From NCBI RefSeq assembly GCF_900473965.1, contig NZ_UCNJ01000012.1:186001-250000 (forward strand): 64,000 nucleotides of DNA, given 5' to 3'. Origin of the DNA: Synechococcus sp. UW179A (GTDB taxonomy: Bacteria > Cyanobacteriota > Cyanobacteriia > PCC-6307 > Cyanobiaceae). Within the stretch, counting starts at the first letter, position 1; each line of letters starts with the position of its first letter. Shown here in pieces: positions 42,910 through 53,066 of the stretch. Position numbers and translations under genes: made by a program. Under the pieces are notes generated by a model that saw nothing but the letters and a program-made list of their open reading frames with translations, searched no databases and had not been told where the DNA came from.

Positions 42910-43721
42910 CCCTTAACAGCTCCGGTGGTTAAGCCCGAAACAATCGGTTTCTGGAAAACCATTACCAATAGGATGAGAGGAATTGATCCAATAACTGTAG
43001 CTGCTGCGTAAGGACCGTAGGGAACGGAATGAATCGACGAGCCTGCGATTCTTGCCATTGCAACAGGAAGTGTCAACTTATTTGAGTCGCTGATCCACGT
43101 GAGAGCAATTGGGTATTCATTCCATGAGAATAGAAAAACAAGAATCGATGTGCTTGCAATGGCTGGAGAAATGAGTGGAAGCAAGATCCAACGAAATCGT
43201 TGTAGAACGCTTAACCCTTCAACTCTTGCAGCATCTTCGAGTTCTGGAGGAAGATCAGAAAATGCATTCGTAAGTAAGAGAACTGCCAGAGGTTGCGATA
43301 GTGCTGCGTAGGGAATTGCAAGTGCAATCAGACTATTTCCAAGTTGTAGATACCGGGCGATTTCCAGCAAAGCCAGAAAGAGCAGTACATAGGGAAATAG
43401 TGCGCAACCAATTAGCAGACATTTGATGATCAGCGCACTTCGTTGTCCAAGCTTGCTGAGGCTGTAACTTGCAGGTATTGCTAATAACAGTGTTAGGGCT
43501 GTAGAGATGGCTCCTGCGAATAAACTATTGAAGAGATAGCGAATGAAAGGAGGATTGCTTTGTAGAACACTTTGATAATGAGCGAGTGTCCAACGCTGTT
43601 CCAGTGGAGCAAACGGTGTGACTAGTGCTTGATCAGTGCAGAACGAGGTGTAGAGCTGCCAGGCCAAGGGGCTGAGGGACCAGATCAATAGAGCGATAAT
43701 CACGAATCGTGCTGCTTTCAT
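42906..43721 (-). CDS. ggtD: Glucosylglycerol ABC transporter, permease GgtD
   Basis: A 271-residue inner-membrane permease of the MalG type with six spans. The EAA loop reads EDAARVEGLSVLQRFRWILLP near residue 180. The ATG 43721 overlaps the ggtC stop by four bases (ATGA), which fixes the start against the much longer ORF beginning at 43862. It works with GgtC as the transmembrane pore. Uptake and re-capture of leaked glucosylglycerol is the known role in marine cyanobacteria. Confidence 0.9.
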   Translation of the reverse strand: MKAARFVIIALLIWSLSPLAWQLYTSFCTDQALVTPFAPLEQRWTLAHYQSVLQSNPPFIRYLFNSLFAGAISTALTLLLAIPASYSLSKLGQRSALIIKCLLIGCALFPYVLLFLALLEIARYLQLGNSLIALAIPYAALSQPLAVLLLTNAFSDLPPELEDAARVEGLSVLQRFRWILLPLISPAIASTSILVFLFSWNEYPIALTWISDSNKLTLPVAMARIAGSSIHSVPYGPYAAATVIGSIPLILLVMVFQKPIVSGLTTGAVKG

Positions 43722-44593
43722 TTTGCAAAGGCTCCTGTGGATCGGTTTCTCACCGCAGTGATCACGAGCCACGCAATGACAATCAGTGAACTGAGAATTG
43801 CGAAGCTGCCAATCATGATGGTGGCGCTGTATCCAAAATCGAGAAACCGCAGAGCATTCCAATAGGCATAGAGAGCAATGCTTTCCGTACTGCTGGCCGG
43901 ACCTCCTCCAGTCATCACCTGTACAAGATCAAAGACTCCGAAGGCTTGAGCAAGACGGAACATCAATGCAAGACCCAGGTAGGGAAGCAGAAGAGGAATC
44001 GTGATGCGCCGCAGGCAAATCCAGGGACCTGCTCCCTCCAGCTTTGCGGCTTCGTAGAGATCAGTAGGAATGGTCTGCAGGCCAGCAAGCAGAATCAGCG
44101 CCACAAATGGGGTTGTTTTCCAGATATCGGCGTAGACGGTGGTGATCCATGCAATGGATGGTTCACCCAGAGCATTGAGTGAACGACCCAATCCCGATTG
44201 CAGCAGACGGTCGATGGGTCCGTAGGGAGTGTTGAAGATCCATCTCCAGCCAAGAGCCATCACTGTTGTGGGTAGGGCCCATGGAATTAATGAGGATGAT
44301 CTGATCAGTGCTCGCTTTCGTAACGGCTGATTGAGGATCAAGGCAATGACCAAGCCAAGCACAACTTCAGCCGTCACCGAGACAAAGGCAAAGCGAAGGG
44401 TCTGCAGCAGGTCCTGCCAGAAACGGGCGTCCTGCATGAACCGTTGCCAGTTGGCGCCTTGATTCGGGATGGCCACCAGGCCAGTCATCACCGAATCTGC
44501 ATGAAAGCTGAGCCAGACGTAGCGAAACAGCGGCAATGCAAACACCGCAATCAAAAAGATTAGGGACGGAATCAGAAGGATCAGCAATGGCAT
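43718..44593 (-). CDS. ggtC: Glucosylglycerol ABC transporter, permease GgtC
   Basis: A 291-residue MalF-type permease with spans beginning PLLILLIPSLIFLIAVFALP. The EAA loop is YEAAKLEGAGPWICLRRITIP near residue 195. Its ATG overlaps the stop of ggtB (TAATG), and its stop overlaps ggtD, so the three genes are translationally linked. The partner permease is GgtD. No unusual features. Confidence 0.9.
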   Translation of the reverse strand: MPLLILLIPSLIFLIAVFALPLFRYVWLSFHADSVMTGLVAIPNQGANWQRFMQDARFWQDLLQTLRFAFVSVTAEVVLGLVIALILNQPLRKRALIRSSSLIPWALPTTVMALGWRWIFNTPYGPIDRLLQSGLGRSLNALGEPSIAWITTVYADIWKTTPFVALILLAGLQTIPTDLYEAAKLEGAGPWICLRRITIPLLLPYLGLALMFRLAQAFGVFDLVQVMTGGGPASSTESIALYAYWNALRFLDFGYSATIMIGSFAILSSLIVIAWLVITAVRNRSTGAFAK

Positions 44594-45870
44594 TAGGGAG
44601 CTGCTCCTGATGCTTCAAGCACCTGACTTGTGGACCGCTCTGCTTGTTGCATCCCTACTGGAGGGGCTGTCATTCCTGTGAGTGTGGCGCTTAGTTTTCT
44701 CTGTAAAACATCACTGATCTGTGCATAGAGAGGAGTCTCTGGTCTCGATCGGGCATACTGCAATGCTTCACCGATGGATTGCAATGAAGGATTTTTCTTC
44801 AGCAGGTTTTGATCATTGAAGATCGCTCTTTGAGTTGGTGTATATCCGTATTTGGTATACAAATAATGTTGAGATTCCTCACTCGTTAGAAATTTAAAAG
44901 CCTCAATAGTTGATTCAGGATTTGCGGATCCCTTTAAAAGACTCAATCCCCAGCTTCCCAGGGTTGAAGCAGGTTGATGACCCGTTTGTGCCACCATCGT
45001 TGTAATTCCTACTTTATTTCTGACCGGACTGTCTTTCTTTTGTAATTCAGCCCAGGCATAGGGCCAATTGCGCATAAAGGCTGCCTGGCCAGATTTGAAG
45101 CTCTGCAAGGCCTCAGGCTCAGCAAAGTTGGTGACGGCTCGTGGACTGATTCCTTGTTTAATCAGGTCATCAAGCCATTGCGCAGCGGCGACTCCTGGTG
45201 GTTGATCCAGGCCAATCTTTCCGGTTTCTGGTGCAAACCATTCACCACCGAAACCGTCAATAATTTCAAGAAAAACACAACTTAACCCTTCATATTGCCT
45301 GCCTTGCCACACATAGCCGTAGGGGATCTTTCCGCTAGACTGTAGTGACTTACTGATGCTCTCTAGGTCCTCCGGTGTCTGAGGGGGCTGATCCATCAGA
45401 TCGGTGCGCCAATAGAGAAGGCCGATGTCAGCAGTCAGCGGCCAACGCAGCAGTGATCCCTGGTAATGGTTTCCTTCACTGGCACCTGTAGCAAGAGCGT
45501 TCACCTCATCGTTGGTGAAATAGCTGTCAAGGGATTCGAGCCAGCCCGCTTTTGCATATTTCGGCACCCACGTTACGTCCATTAGCAGTCCGTCAAAGGG
45601 CGTGTCCCCCAATAAAAGACTGCTGATTGCTAAGTCTGAAATTGCCTCGGTTTCCAAAGGACCCCGGATCACATTGAGATGAATACGGCCCTGGTGTTGT
45701 TGATTAAAGCTTTTGACCAGTTCAGCAGTTGAATCAGCAAATGGAGCCGGCATCAGAATGGAGACGTGATCTGGTTGCTTTGCAACAACAGAAATTCCCA
45801 ATAGAACGCTGGCAATCGCGATGATGGAGACCATCAACAGCCTGAACGATCGCTGCCTAATCCAGAGCAT
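44593..45870 (-). CDS. ggtB: Glucosylglycerol ABC transporter, substrate-binding protein GgtB
   Basis: A 425-residue extracytoplasmic solute-binding protein (family 1). The N-terminus after ATG 45870 has a basic region and a hydrophobic stretch (LLMVSIIAIASVLLGISVVA) that acts as signal or anchor; there is no lipobox Cys, so it may stay membrane-tethered. LLMDVTWVPKYAKAGWLESL and AFMRNWPYAWAELQ are typical binding-protein motifs. The gap to the ggpS stop is four bases, which supports this start over 45939. Confidence 0.9.
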   Translation of the reverse strand: MLWIRQRSFRLLMVSIIAIASVLLGISVVAKQPDHVSILMPAPFADSTAELVKSFNQQHQGRIHLNVIRGPLETEAISDLAISSLLLGDTPFDGLLMDVTWVPKYAKAGWLESLDSYFTNDEVNALATGASEGNHYQGSLLRWPLTADIGLLYWRTDLMDQPPQTPEDLESISKSLQSSGKIPYGYVWQGRQYEGLSCVFLEIIDGFGGEWFAPETGKIGLDQPPGVAAAQWLDDLIKQGISPRAVTNFAEPEALQSFKSGQAAFMRNWPYAWAELQKKDSPVRNKVGITTMVAQTGHQPASTLGSWGLSLLKGSANPESTIEAFKFLTSEESQHYLYTKYGYTPTQRAIFNDQNLLKKNPSLQSIGEALQYARSRPETPLYAQISDVLQRKLSATLTGMTAPPVGMQQAERSTSQVLEASGAAP

Positions 45871-45874
45871 CGTT

Positions 45875-47365
45875 TTACTCCTGGGTTTCGAGTGCACCCA
45901 TTTGTTCAGCAGCCCAGTCCGAAACTGTGAAGGCCTCAACAGCGGAGCTCATTTTCTCCATCCTTTCCATTTGCTCTGAAGTGGGCATATCAATAGCGGT
46001 GTCAATCGCAGTGTCCATTTGTTTGTGCGAATAAGGATTAGTAAGAACTGCACCATCAAGAATCACTGAAGCCCCTGTGAATTCAGAAAGTACGAGAACT
46101 CCAGCCTGTCCCTTTCTGGCAGCTGCATATTCTTTGGCGACCAGATTAAGACCATCACGCAGTGGGGTGATCCAGCAGATATCTGCTTGCGCAAACCACG
46201 CCACCATTTCCTCATAGGGAATTCTGCGTGTTGAGAATCGAATTGGAACCCAGTCAATTTTGCTGAAACGTCCGTTAATTCGACCAGCTGTTTCTTCGAT
46301 CAGTCGCTGCGTATCTTCATAGATCCGCATTCCCGAAGCGGCGGCGACACAGGCCAGCATTAGGACAACTTTCCCGTGAAGGTCAGACCGACGTTCAAGA
46401 AGTCGCTCAAAGGCTAACAACAACTCTTCGTTCCCTTTCGTGTAATCGACTCTGCTTGCTGAAAGGATGAGCTTTCTGCCTTTTTTTGTGTCTTCGTCAA
46501 TTCGTTCCGATAAATGCTGAACATGCGAATCTTTCGTGAGTGCTTGAATAACATCTGGAGATGTTCCTACTGGAGATGATAAAAGTCTTACTTTTCGTCC
46601 TCGATAGTTCAGCCAAGGTGTTTCAGACGGCTCTGTTAATGCTGAGCCGCAGCCAAGAAATCGAAGAGGAACACTTTGTTTTTCTCCTTTTTCAACGCCT
46701 AAAAGACAATTCGCGGCCCTTGCGAAATTCTCTGTGTAGCGTGGAATATGAAAGCCAACGACGTCACAACTGAGTAAGCTTTCCAAGATTTGCTTCCGCC
46801 ATGGAAGAATTGAAAAAACATCACTACTGGGGAATGGTGTGTGATGGAAAAAAGCAATTTTAAGGTCTGAACGTTTGCTGCGAATGTATCCAGGAACAAG
46901 CCAAAGATTGTAGTCATGGACCCAAACCGTAGCGCCGGGAGCTGCCTCTGAGCAGGCTGCATCGGCAAATCGTTGATTAACTTCTTCGAAAATACTCCAA
47001 TCTGTATTGTTGACATCAAAGTAGTTTGGGAAGGTGTGTAAGATTGGCCAGAAAGATTCTTTTGAAGTGACGTGGTAAAAGCTTGAAATCTGTTCCTGTT
47101 CTAACGGTATTCTTCTCAATGTGAATGAAGCTGGTTCATCCATCGCGATTCTTTCATCTTCGGCATTGCTTAGGTCATTGACCTGGCGCCAAGCAATCCA
47201 GGTGCCGTTGTCTCGGTCTCTAAATAAGTTTCTAAGAGTAGGAATAATGCCATTCGGACTTTTCTGGTCACGCCAGATTCTTTCACCTGCTTCGTCTTTT
47301 GCTTCATCAAATGGTGTCCGATGATAAAGAATAATGAAATTGCTGCTGCCTATGTTCAAATCCAT
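45875..47365 (-). CDS. ggpS: Glucosylglycerol-phosphate synthase
   Basis: GT20-family enzyme that makes glucosylglycerol 3-phosphate from ADP-glucose and glycerol 3-phosphate, the compatible solute of moderately salt-tolerant and marine cyanobacteria. The 496-residue sequence has FYHVTSKESFWPILHTFP, VWVHDYNLWLVPGYIR, GFHIPRYTENFARA and DGLNLVAKEYAAAR, as in the OtsA-like fold. It heads the ggt transporter genes, so synthesis and uptake are co-regulated, presumably by salt. There is no fused phosphatase domain; the phosphatase must be encoded elsewhere. Confidence 0.95.
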   Translation of the reverse strand: MDLNIGSSNFIILYHRTPFDEAKDEAGERIWRDQKSPNGIIPTLRNLFRDRDNGTWIAWRQVNDLSNAEDERIAMDEPASFTLRRIPLEQEQISSFYHVTSKESFWPILHTFPNYFDVNNTDWSIFEEVNQRFADAACSEAAPGATVWVHDYNLWLVPGYIRSKRSDLKIAFFHHTPFPSSDVFSILPWRKQILESLLSCDVVGFHIPRYTENFARAANCLLGVEKGEKQSVPLRFLGCGSALTEPSETPWLNYRGRKVRLLSSPVGTSPDVIQALTKDSHVQHLSERIDEDTKKGRKLILSASRVDYTKGNEELLLAFERLLERRSDLHGKVVLMLACVAAASGMRIYEDTQRLIEETAGRINGRFSKIDWVPIRFSTRRIPYEEMVAWFAQADICWITPLRDGLNLVAKEYAAARKGQAGVLVLSEFTGASVILDGAVLTNPYSHKQMDTAIDTAIDMPTSEQMERMEKMSSAVEAFTVSDWAAEQMGALETQE

Positions 47366-47425
47366 TTGGATGAACTCCCATATGATTTTGGTTTAACTCC
47401 ACGATTCAGCTCATCAGTGTTTCTG

Positions 47426-47998
47426 TTAAGCAATGGAATTACTCTGTTCAGACACCAAAGTATTTAGCACGTCCTGTGCATGGCCAACCGGTCTGACGCC
47501 AGTCCAGCGTGCACGTAAAACACCTTCGGGATCGATCAAAAACGTATGTCGAAGTGAGTAGGGTGCCATCCACGACCCGTACTGACGACTCACCTTGCCT
47601 TCAGGGTCGGACAACAAGGTGAAGTCAAGTCCTTCGCTGCTGCAAAATGATTCGTGATCATCAACGCTGTCGGCTGATACAGCTGCGATGTCGCAGAGAT
47701 GAGCGTTGAATTCTTTTAGGGATTCTTGGAAGCCGTGAGCTTCAATTGTGCAACCGGACGTGAAATCTCTTGGGTAAAAATAAAGAACCAGCCAGCGGCC
47801 AGACCAGTTTTCCAGACTCCAATTTTGTGACGGACCTCCACCCAGGGTGCCTGGGAGAACGAAATTGGGTGCTTGATCACCAATTTCTGGAAGCTTGCCG
47901 CCTAGTGCCCGTGCCTTGGACGGTTTCCAGAACAGAGCTACTGCCCCAGTCACTGTGATGCCGAGAAAGTCTCGACGCTTCAGTTCAAACTGGGGCAT
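47426..47998 (-). CDS. Peroxiredoxin of the Bcp/PrxQ type, probably exported by Tat
   Basis: A 190-residue thiol peroxidase. The N-terminus KRRDFLGITVTGAVALF is a twin-arginine-type signal, so the enzyme likely acts in the thylakoid lumen or periplasm. The mature domain starts GDQAPNFVLPG, and the peroxidatic Cys lies in FTSGCTIEAHGF. The usual PrxQ resolving Cys five residues after is absent, replaced by His-Gly; later Cys in HLCDIAA or FCSSEG could substitute. It reads LVLYFYPRDFTSGC and TFLIDPEGVLR, as normal for the family. Confidence 0.85.
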   Translation of the reverse strand: MPQFELKRRDFLGITVTGAVALFWKPSKARALGGKLPEIGDQAPNFVLPGTLGGGPSQNWSLENWSGRWLVLYFYPRDFTSGCTIEAHGFQESLKEFNAHLCDIAAVSADSVDDHESFCSSEGLDFTLLSDPEGKVSRQYGSWMAPYSLRHTFLIDPEGVLRARWTGVRPVGHAQDVLNTLVSEQSNSIA

Positions 47999-48010
47999 GT
48001 TGGTAACGAT

Positions 48011-48247
48011 TCAGACTTTGGCCAGGTCGATGCCAAGAGACTTGGCATAGGCACCCAGGCCTTTCTTCTGGATGGTCTTTAGGGCACGGGTCGTGATCCG
48101 AAGATTCACCCAGCGGTTTCCCTCGGCCCACCAGAGTCGGCGCTGCTGCAAATTGGCCTGCTGCAGCTTTTTGGTTCTGATATGGGAGTGGCTCACTGCC
48201 ATTCCGTTGTTGGCACGCGTACCAGTGAGCTGACACACCCGGGACAT
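48011..48247 (-). CDS. rpmB: 50S ribosomal protein L28 (bL28)
   Basis: A 78-residue ribosomal protein. It starts [20 protein letters not shown] and has the expected basic core [19 protein letters not shown], ending in [21 protein letters not shown] 48247 is the natural start, not the longer ORF from 48298. It lies between htpG and the peroxiredoxin gene on the same strand. Confidence 0.95.
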   Translation of the reverse strand: MSRVCQLTGTRANNGMAVSHSHIRTKKLQQANLQQRRLWWAEGNRWVNLRITTRALKTIQKKGLGAYAKSLGIDLAKV

Positions 48248-48308
48248 GATGACGATCCTTTGTTTCTGTGACCAATGGCCAAGCAGCCAATTTAGCAAAC
48301 TGACCCGG

Positions 48309-50210
48309 TCAGGTCCCCTTACTCACAAGCTCGGACAGCAGCTTGGCACTGCGTGTCTGGAAGCCTGCTAGTTCGTTGGGTTCCAGCCCTCCCACTCCTA
48401 GGCGTGCCATGTCGTAGAGATGCAAAGCAAGTTCCGAGGCCAGTCTTTTGCTAGGGGAAGACTGCTCGGTTCCGACAAGGACACCACCTGCAGAAAGTTT
48501 CAGAAGTCCTTCGACAAGTGGATGCCGACGGTTGATCAGCAGCACGTGATGGTCAGGCAAACCTGGCAACCTTTGTTCCATCAGAGCTCCCATGTCATTC
48601 ATGCGTCGCATCTGCTCCGGAAGCAGGATCATCGCTGGTGGAGCGTCTTCACCGCCTTTCAGCGCCTGCACCTGAATGGTGACTTTGTCGTTGTTCAGCG
48701 ATTCTTTGATCAGGTTTCGGATTGATTCACTCTGTGTTTCACCATCCTGATCACTGATTTCTGGCTTTTCATCGCGAAGACTCTCGTCCAGTTCCGCATC
48801 CACTCTTTGGAATTTGAACTGTTCATTTGTTGCCTCAAGCCATGGCAGAAACTGACTATCGATTACAGTTTCGGCGAAAATGATCTCGGCTCCCTGACTC
48901 TTCCAAAGGGACAATGCACCCGCCTGGGCAACTTCATCAGTGCAGTACAGAATTCGTTTGGATTGCGTGTCTGAAAGTCTGCTTTGATAAGATGTTAACG
49001 TTGTGTAATTTTTTTCTCCTGCACTGATTGGTTCTGCTTCTCCATCAGATACTTCTGCAGTTGTTGTAAATAAGATCAATTCTGAAACCTGCTCTGCAAA
49101 CTTTTCGTCCTCCATGGCGCCAATTTTTACAAATGGAGCCAGAGAGTCCCAAGCTTCAGCATATTGTTCTGGATTATCTTTTTTGAGGTTTTTTAATCTG
49201 TCAGCGACTTTTTTGGCAACAAAGTTACCAATAGATCTTACTTTTCGATCGGTTTGCAGAGCGCTTCTGCTCACGTTCAGGGGAATGTCAGGGGAGTCAA
49301 TAACTCCTCTCAAAGGTAGAAGATAGCGTGGGACGATTTCTTTGATTGAATCGCTCACATAGACCTGATTGCAATATAAGCGAATATCACCTTTTTCCCA
49401 ATCAGCTCGTCCTACGGATTGAGGGAAGAAGAGAATTCCTTGCAGAGTATAGGGATAGTCGGTATTGAGGTGGACCCAGAGCAGTGGATCTCCCTGAAAG
49501 GGATAGAGATAGTGGTAAAGGTCGATATAGTCCTGGTCGGACATTTCTCTGGGATTTCTTCTCCAGGCAGGATTACGCTTGTTGACACTTTCGCCCTCGA
49601 GTTGAACATCGATGGGCATGAAGTCGCAGTACTGAGTGATCAGTGTGCGTAACCTTGCAGGCTCCAGATACTCCAACTCATCCTCCATTAAATGGAGGAT
49701 GACATCAGTTCCAGGCTCAGCTCTTTCGTGACTCTCCAGTTTAAACGCGGGAGATCCGTCGCACACCCAGCGAACTGCTTCACTGTCGGCACGGGCTGAG
49801 CGTGTGATCAGCTCCACTTCTTTGGCGACCATGAAACTGGAATAAAAGCCAAGACCAAAATGGCCAATAATTGCATCTGATTCCTGTTTGTATTTCTCTA
49901 GAAAGTCTTCTGCACTGGAAAACGCTACTTGGTTGATGTACTTTTTTACTTCATCGGCTGTCATTCCGATTCCGTTGTCACTGATTTTGACTGTCTTTGC
50001 TTCTCGATCAACCGTGATGTTGATCAGACCCTCATTCCCTTCAGAGCAGTCGCCTGCCATTGCTGCCATGCGGCGTTTGCTGATGGCATCAGTCCCGTTG
50101 CTGACCAGTTCTCTTAGAAATACCTCGTGGCCTGAATAAACGGCCTTCTTGATGATTGGGAAAATGTTTTCGGTATGGATCTGAATCTGACCCTGTTCAA
50201 GCACCGACAT
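48309..50210 (-). CDS. htpG: Molecular chaperone HtpG (bacterial Hsp90)
   Basis: A 633-residue Hsp90 chaperone. The N-terminal ATPase domain has [15 protein letters not shown] (metal- and ATP-binding Asn), [23 protein letters not shown] and [14 protein letters not shown]. The middle and C-terminal dimerisation domains follow. ATG 50210 ([15 protein letters not shown]) is preferred over 50216. Cyanobacterial HtpG supports heat, light and phycobilisome stress. A ferredoxin gene lies upstream on the same strand. Confidence 0.96.
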   Translation of the reverse strand: MSVLEQGQIQIHTENIFPIIKKAVYSGHEVFLRELVSNGTDAISKRRMAAMAGDCSEGNEGLINITVDREAKTVKISDNGIGMTADEVKKYINQVAFSSAEDFLEKYKQESDAIIGHFGLGFYSSFMVAKEVELITRSARADSEAVRWVCDGSPAFKLESHERAEPGTDVILHLMEDELEYLEPARLRTLITQYCDFMPIDVQLEGESVNKRNPAWRRNPREMSDQDYIDLYHYLYPFQGDPLLWVHLNTDYPYTLQGILFFPQSVGRADWEKGDIRLYCNQVYVSDSIKEIVPRYLLPLRGVIDSPDIPLNVSRSALQTDRKVRSIGNFVAKKVADRLKNLKKDNPEQYAEAWDSLAPFVKIGAMEDEKFAEQVSELILFTTTAEVSDGEAEPISAGEKNYTTLTSYQSRLSDTQSKRILYCTDEVAQAGALSLWKSQGAEIIFAETVIDSQFLPWLEATNEQFKFQRVDAELDESLRDEKPEISDQDGETQSESIRNLIKESLNNDKVTIQVQALKGGEDAPPAMILLPEQMRRMNDMGALMEQRLPGLPDHHVLLINRRHPLVEGLLKLSAGGVLVGTEQSSPSKRLASELALHLYDMARLGVGGLEPNELAGFQTRSAKLLSELVSKGT

Positions 50211-50288
50211 CAGCACGCATGACTTTATTAAAAATTAGTCATGGTGGGTGCTGTTGATCAAGAGGTTGCTTGGTGAGTTTCCCGAACG

Positions 50289-50519
50289 TCAGCAGCTCTG
50301 GGTGCGTTGGAGCTCTGATCGTTCCTCTGGGAGGATCGCGCCTTCGATGGGGCAGATTTGAAGGCATACGCTGCAGTTAATGCAGGTCTCGAAATCAATC
50401 CAGTAATACTCAGTCCCTTTTGTGTTTTTACCCTTCCCAGGCGTGATGCAAGCAACAGGACAGGCTTCGACGCAATCTGCTGCTCCTTTGCAGACATCGG
50501 TCACGATCGTGTGGGCCAT
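50289..50519 (-). CDS. Bacterial-type ferredoxin (two iron-sulfur clusters)
   Basis: A 76-residue electron carrier. Two Cys motifs are visible: CKGAADCVEACPVACI and CINCSVCLQICPIEG. The first has the altered spacing typical of a 3Fe-4S or 7Fe ferredoxin, the second is a standard CxxCxxCxxxCP 4Fe-4S motif. It is the bacterial-type soluble ferredoxin, distinct from the plant-type 2Fe-2S protein encoded at 52631. Its redox partner is unknown. Confidence 0.9.
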   Translation of the reverse strand: MAHTIVTDVCKGAADCVEACPVACITPGKGKNTKGTEYYWIDFETCINCSVCLQICPIEGAILPEERSELQRTQSC

Positions 50520-50543
50520 GCATCCATTCAGCGACGTTCGATC

Positions 50544-51722
50544 TTAGTGATCGATCCATTCGAGGCTGTCACAGCCCGACTGATTCAGGCGATCGAGCGC
50601 TTCTGCATGATTGCCACAGGCACGATGGTCAAGCACGCTGATTCTTCCCTGTTGGTGGAGTGCCATCTGGCGTTGTATTGCCGACTCCAGTGTCTGCGTG
50701 GGTCCATAACAGATCAGCGCAGCGCTTTCTTCATGGGTGGTGGTGATGGGGTCTCCTGGAAGATCCCTGATGTCATCGACGCAGTAGCTGAATCCCAGGC
50801 CTGTCGCTTCTGCACCTTCACCGCCAAGTTTCCTGACCAGTGAGTCGTATCGTCCGCCTCGGGCAATGACTACAGGTGCAGATGTTCCTTGACAGACCAG
50901 TTGCAGCACGATGCCGTCATAAAGCTCGTAATGAGGTTGGAATGTGGGGTCAAGTTGCAGTTGGAGCCCTGACTTCTCAGCAAGGGGATCCAGATGGGTG
51001 AAGAGTCTCTGCAGCTGTTGAAGCACCTCTTGATTCGGATACTGCGCATTGAGTGAGTGAAGGATGTCCTGGGGAGTGCCGCGTCGGTCGAGCCACAGGG
51101 CCAAATTCTCTTGGGCACGGTTCTCTAATCCCAGCTCTTGCAGGCCCAGGCGGTCGTACTGACTCAAACAAGCACGGATCCTGTTTCTCTGTCTGGATTC
51201 AAATGGTTCCAGCAGCAAGTCCATCAGACTGGTATGTCCGATCAACAGCCTCGGTTGATGGGTCTTGTTCAGGTTTAGGCCTTTCAGTGATGCCAACAAA
51301 AGACTGAACAATTCAAGTTCCGACTCAACTCCCAGGCCTCCGAACAGTTCAACGCCGCAATGCAGGTTTTCCTCAATGCACTGACCTCCTTCATCGGCTG
51401 TTCTTGACTCGAAGACCGTTCCGCAGCTCCAGAGTCTCAGAGGTCGCTGACGCTCTAAGAGCCTTGTAGAAGCTGCTCGGGCGATGGAGGCTGTCAGTTC
51501 CGGTCTCAATCCCAGTGGTTCATCCGAGACAAGTCGCACAATGTCGCGGCTGTCGATGGCTCCTCCTGCTTTCAGAGTGTCCATCCGTTCAATTCGGGGA
51601 GGTGTGACTTCCTCGTATCCCCAAAGACGAAACACTTCGGCCAGGGTTTCCCTGAGTTCCTGGTTGCGTTGAACCTGCTGAGGATTGAGATCTCTCACGC
51701 CTGAGGCGGGTTGCAGGGCCAT
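50544..51722 (-). CDS. hisZ: ATP phosphoribosyltransferase regulatory subunit HisZ
   Basis: A 392-residue class II aminoacyl-tRNA-synthetase paralogue that forms a complex with short HisG in the first step of histidine synthesis. GVRDLNPQQVQRNQELRETL starts the fold; LRPELTASIAR (motif 2-like) and ARGGRYDSLVRKLGG (motif 3-like) follow. It lacks a C-terminal anticodon-binding domain, so it is not a true HisS. The gene sits between the ferredoxin and the inositol-phosphatase-like gene. Confidence 0.9.
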   Translation of the reverse strand: MALQPASGVRDLNPQQVQRNQELRETLAEVFRLWGYEEVTPPRIERMDTLKAGGAIDSRDIVRLVSDEPLGLRPELTASIARAASTRLLERQRPLRLWSCGTVFESRTADEGGQCIEENLHCGVELFGGLGVESELELFSLLLASLKGLNLNKTHQPRLLIGHTSLMDLLLEPFESRQRNRIRACLSQYDRLGLQELGLENRAQENLALWLDRRGTPQDILHSLNAQYPNQEVLQQLQRLFTHLDPLAEKSGLQLQLDPTFQPHYELYDGIVLQLVCQGTSAPVVIARGGRYDSLVRKLGGEGAEATGLGFSYCVDDIRDLPGDPITTTHEESAALICYGPTQTLESAIQRQMALHQQGRISVLDHRACGNHAEALDRLNQSGCDSLEWIDH

Positions 51723-51764
51723 CGCGCCTGTCGCTGCTTCGATCAGGATCCCATGGCTTGGGTT

Positions 51765-52634
51765 TCAGTTTGCGTAGAGCCCTTCTGCGAGAGGCTCGAT
51801 GTCCTCGAGCTCCTTTTGTAGATCGGTATGAAGCCCAGGACCTGTGGCAAGAATGCGTCCGGATGACACGTCGTAATTTTTAGCTCTGTAATCACTGACT
51901 TCGCCTCCTGCAATCACCACCAGAGCAGCGCCGGCTGTTATGTCCCAGGGGGACAATCCTCGTTCCCAGTAACCGTCGAGTCGTCCTGCAGCCACATAAG
52001 CCAGATCAACGGCTGCGGCACCACCGCGCCGAACACCCCTTGTTTTGTGGGTTAGTCGGCAGAACTCCGCGTAGTTGTTGTCTGAGCGTTCCCTTCGGTC
52101 GTAGGCGAATCCCGTGACCAGAAGACTGTCTTCCAGCGATGAGCAGCCGCTCACTTGGATGCGTTGGTCATCAAGGAAAGCTCCTGTGCCGGGACAGCAC
52201 CAGAACACTTCCTGTAAAAACGGAACAGCCACTGCCCCGAGAATCGGAAGACCTCTCCAGAGCAAGCCCACCGATGTGGCGAAAAAGGGGTAGCCATGCG
52301 CGAAGTTCGTGGTGCCATCGAGAGGATCAACACACCAGCACAACTCCGAAACATCCCCCTTTGCACCCGATTCCTCAGCGAGAACTGATATCTCGGGGGT
52401 TGCCTCACCTAGACCGCTCAGCACAGCCTTTTCGGCAGCCAAATCGGCATTCGTCACCAAATCTCCAGCCCTTGCTTTCTGTTGGATGGAGACAAGTTGC
52501 CCGTAATGCTGCATCAGCACCGATCCACCCAAATTGGCCGTCGCTCTAGCGATCTGGCTCAGCTCTTCAAGTCTGGGCGGTGTCAGGCCGGCGTCTGCAG
52601 CGGCTGCAGCGCAATCAAGATGTTGCTTCGTCAT
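51765..52634 (-). CDS. Inositol monophosphatase family protein
   Basis: A 289-residue Mg-dependent phosphatase of the SuhB/IMPase group. It carries the metal-binding motif CVDPLDGTTNFAHGYPFF, preceded by ILAEESGAKG-like VLAEESGAKGD with a further ligand, and the second-domain WDITAGAALVVIAGG. The substrate could be inositol phosphate, PAP or another sugar phosphate; the sequence does not decide. Its ATG overlaps the 2Fe-2S ferredoxin stop by four bases, so the two are coupled. Confidence 0.88.
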   Translation of the reverse strand: MTKQHLDCAAAAADAGLTPPRLEELSQIARATANLGGSVLMQHYGQLVSIQQKARAGDLVTNADLAAEKAVLSGLGEATPEISVLAEESGAKGDVSELCWCVDPLDGTTNFAHGYPFFATSVGLLWRGLPILGAVAVPFLQEVFWCCPGTGAFLDDQRIQVSGCSSLEDSLLVTGFAYDRRERSDNNYAEFCRLTHKTRGVRRGGAAAVDLAYVAAGRLDGYWERGLSPWDITAGAALVVIAGGEVSDYRAKNYDVSSGRILATGPGLHTDLQKELEDIEPLAEGLYAN

Positions 52635-53014
52635 TCATTCCAGGTTTCGAGTTCCTCGAGGGGGATGTCGCGAGTGATTTTGCCCCGGCCGAAGTGGCGA
52701 CCGAACTGCAGGTCGTAAACCTCATCCTCATCCTGTGTTTCCGCGACAAGCGGGCCAGTGGCTCTGGCTACACAAAGCAGTCCATACCCTTTAGCTCTCA
52801 GTTCTCTGGACAGTCCCATGGCCTCATGCTGATCCAGTTCGCCCTGTTGGATGCGAACCGCGCAGCTTGTGCAGCAACCGTTTCGGCAAGAAAAAGGCAG
52901 TGGATCTCCCTGCTTTTCAAAGCTTTGCAGGATGTAATCACCCTCCGCTACTTCATGGGAAATGACCCGACCTTGTTGTCTCCAGTGGATGGTGACCCGA
53001 TGAGTCGGCCTCAT
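52631..53014 (-). CDS. Plant-type 2Fe-2S ferredoxin
   Basis: A 127-residue soluble protein with the 2Fe-2S loop CRNGCCTSCAVR and a later Cys in LLCVARATG, the usual 4-Cys pattern of chloroplast-type ferredoxins. It has an N-terminal (VTIHWRQQGRVISHEV) and a C-terminal extension compared with PetF, so it is probably an auxiliary ferredoxin and not the main photosynthetic carrier. Translation overlaps the next gene by ATGA. Confidence 0.87.
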   Translation of the reverse strand: MRPTHRVTIHWRQQGRVISHEVAEGDYILQSFEKQGDPLPFSCRNGCCTSCAVRIQQGELDQHEAMGLSRELRAKGYGLLCVARATGPLVAETQDEDEVYDLQFGRHFGRGKITRDIPLEELETWNE

Positions 53015-53066
53015 TCAATGCAGTTGGAAACGCCCTGCTACATTCTGACTTGCCAGACGAGCCCCT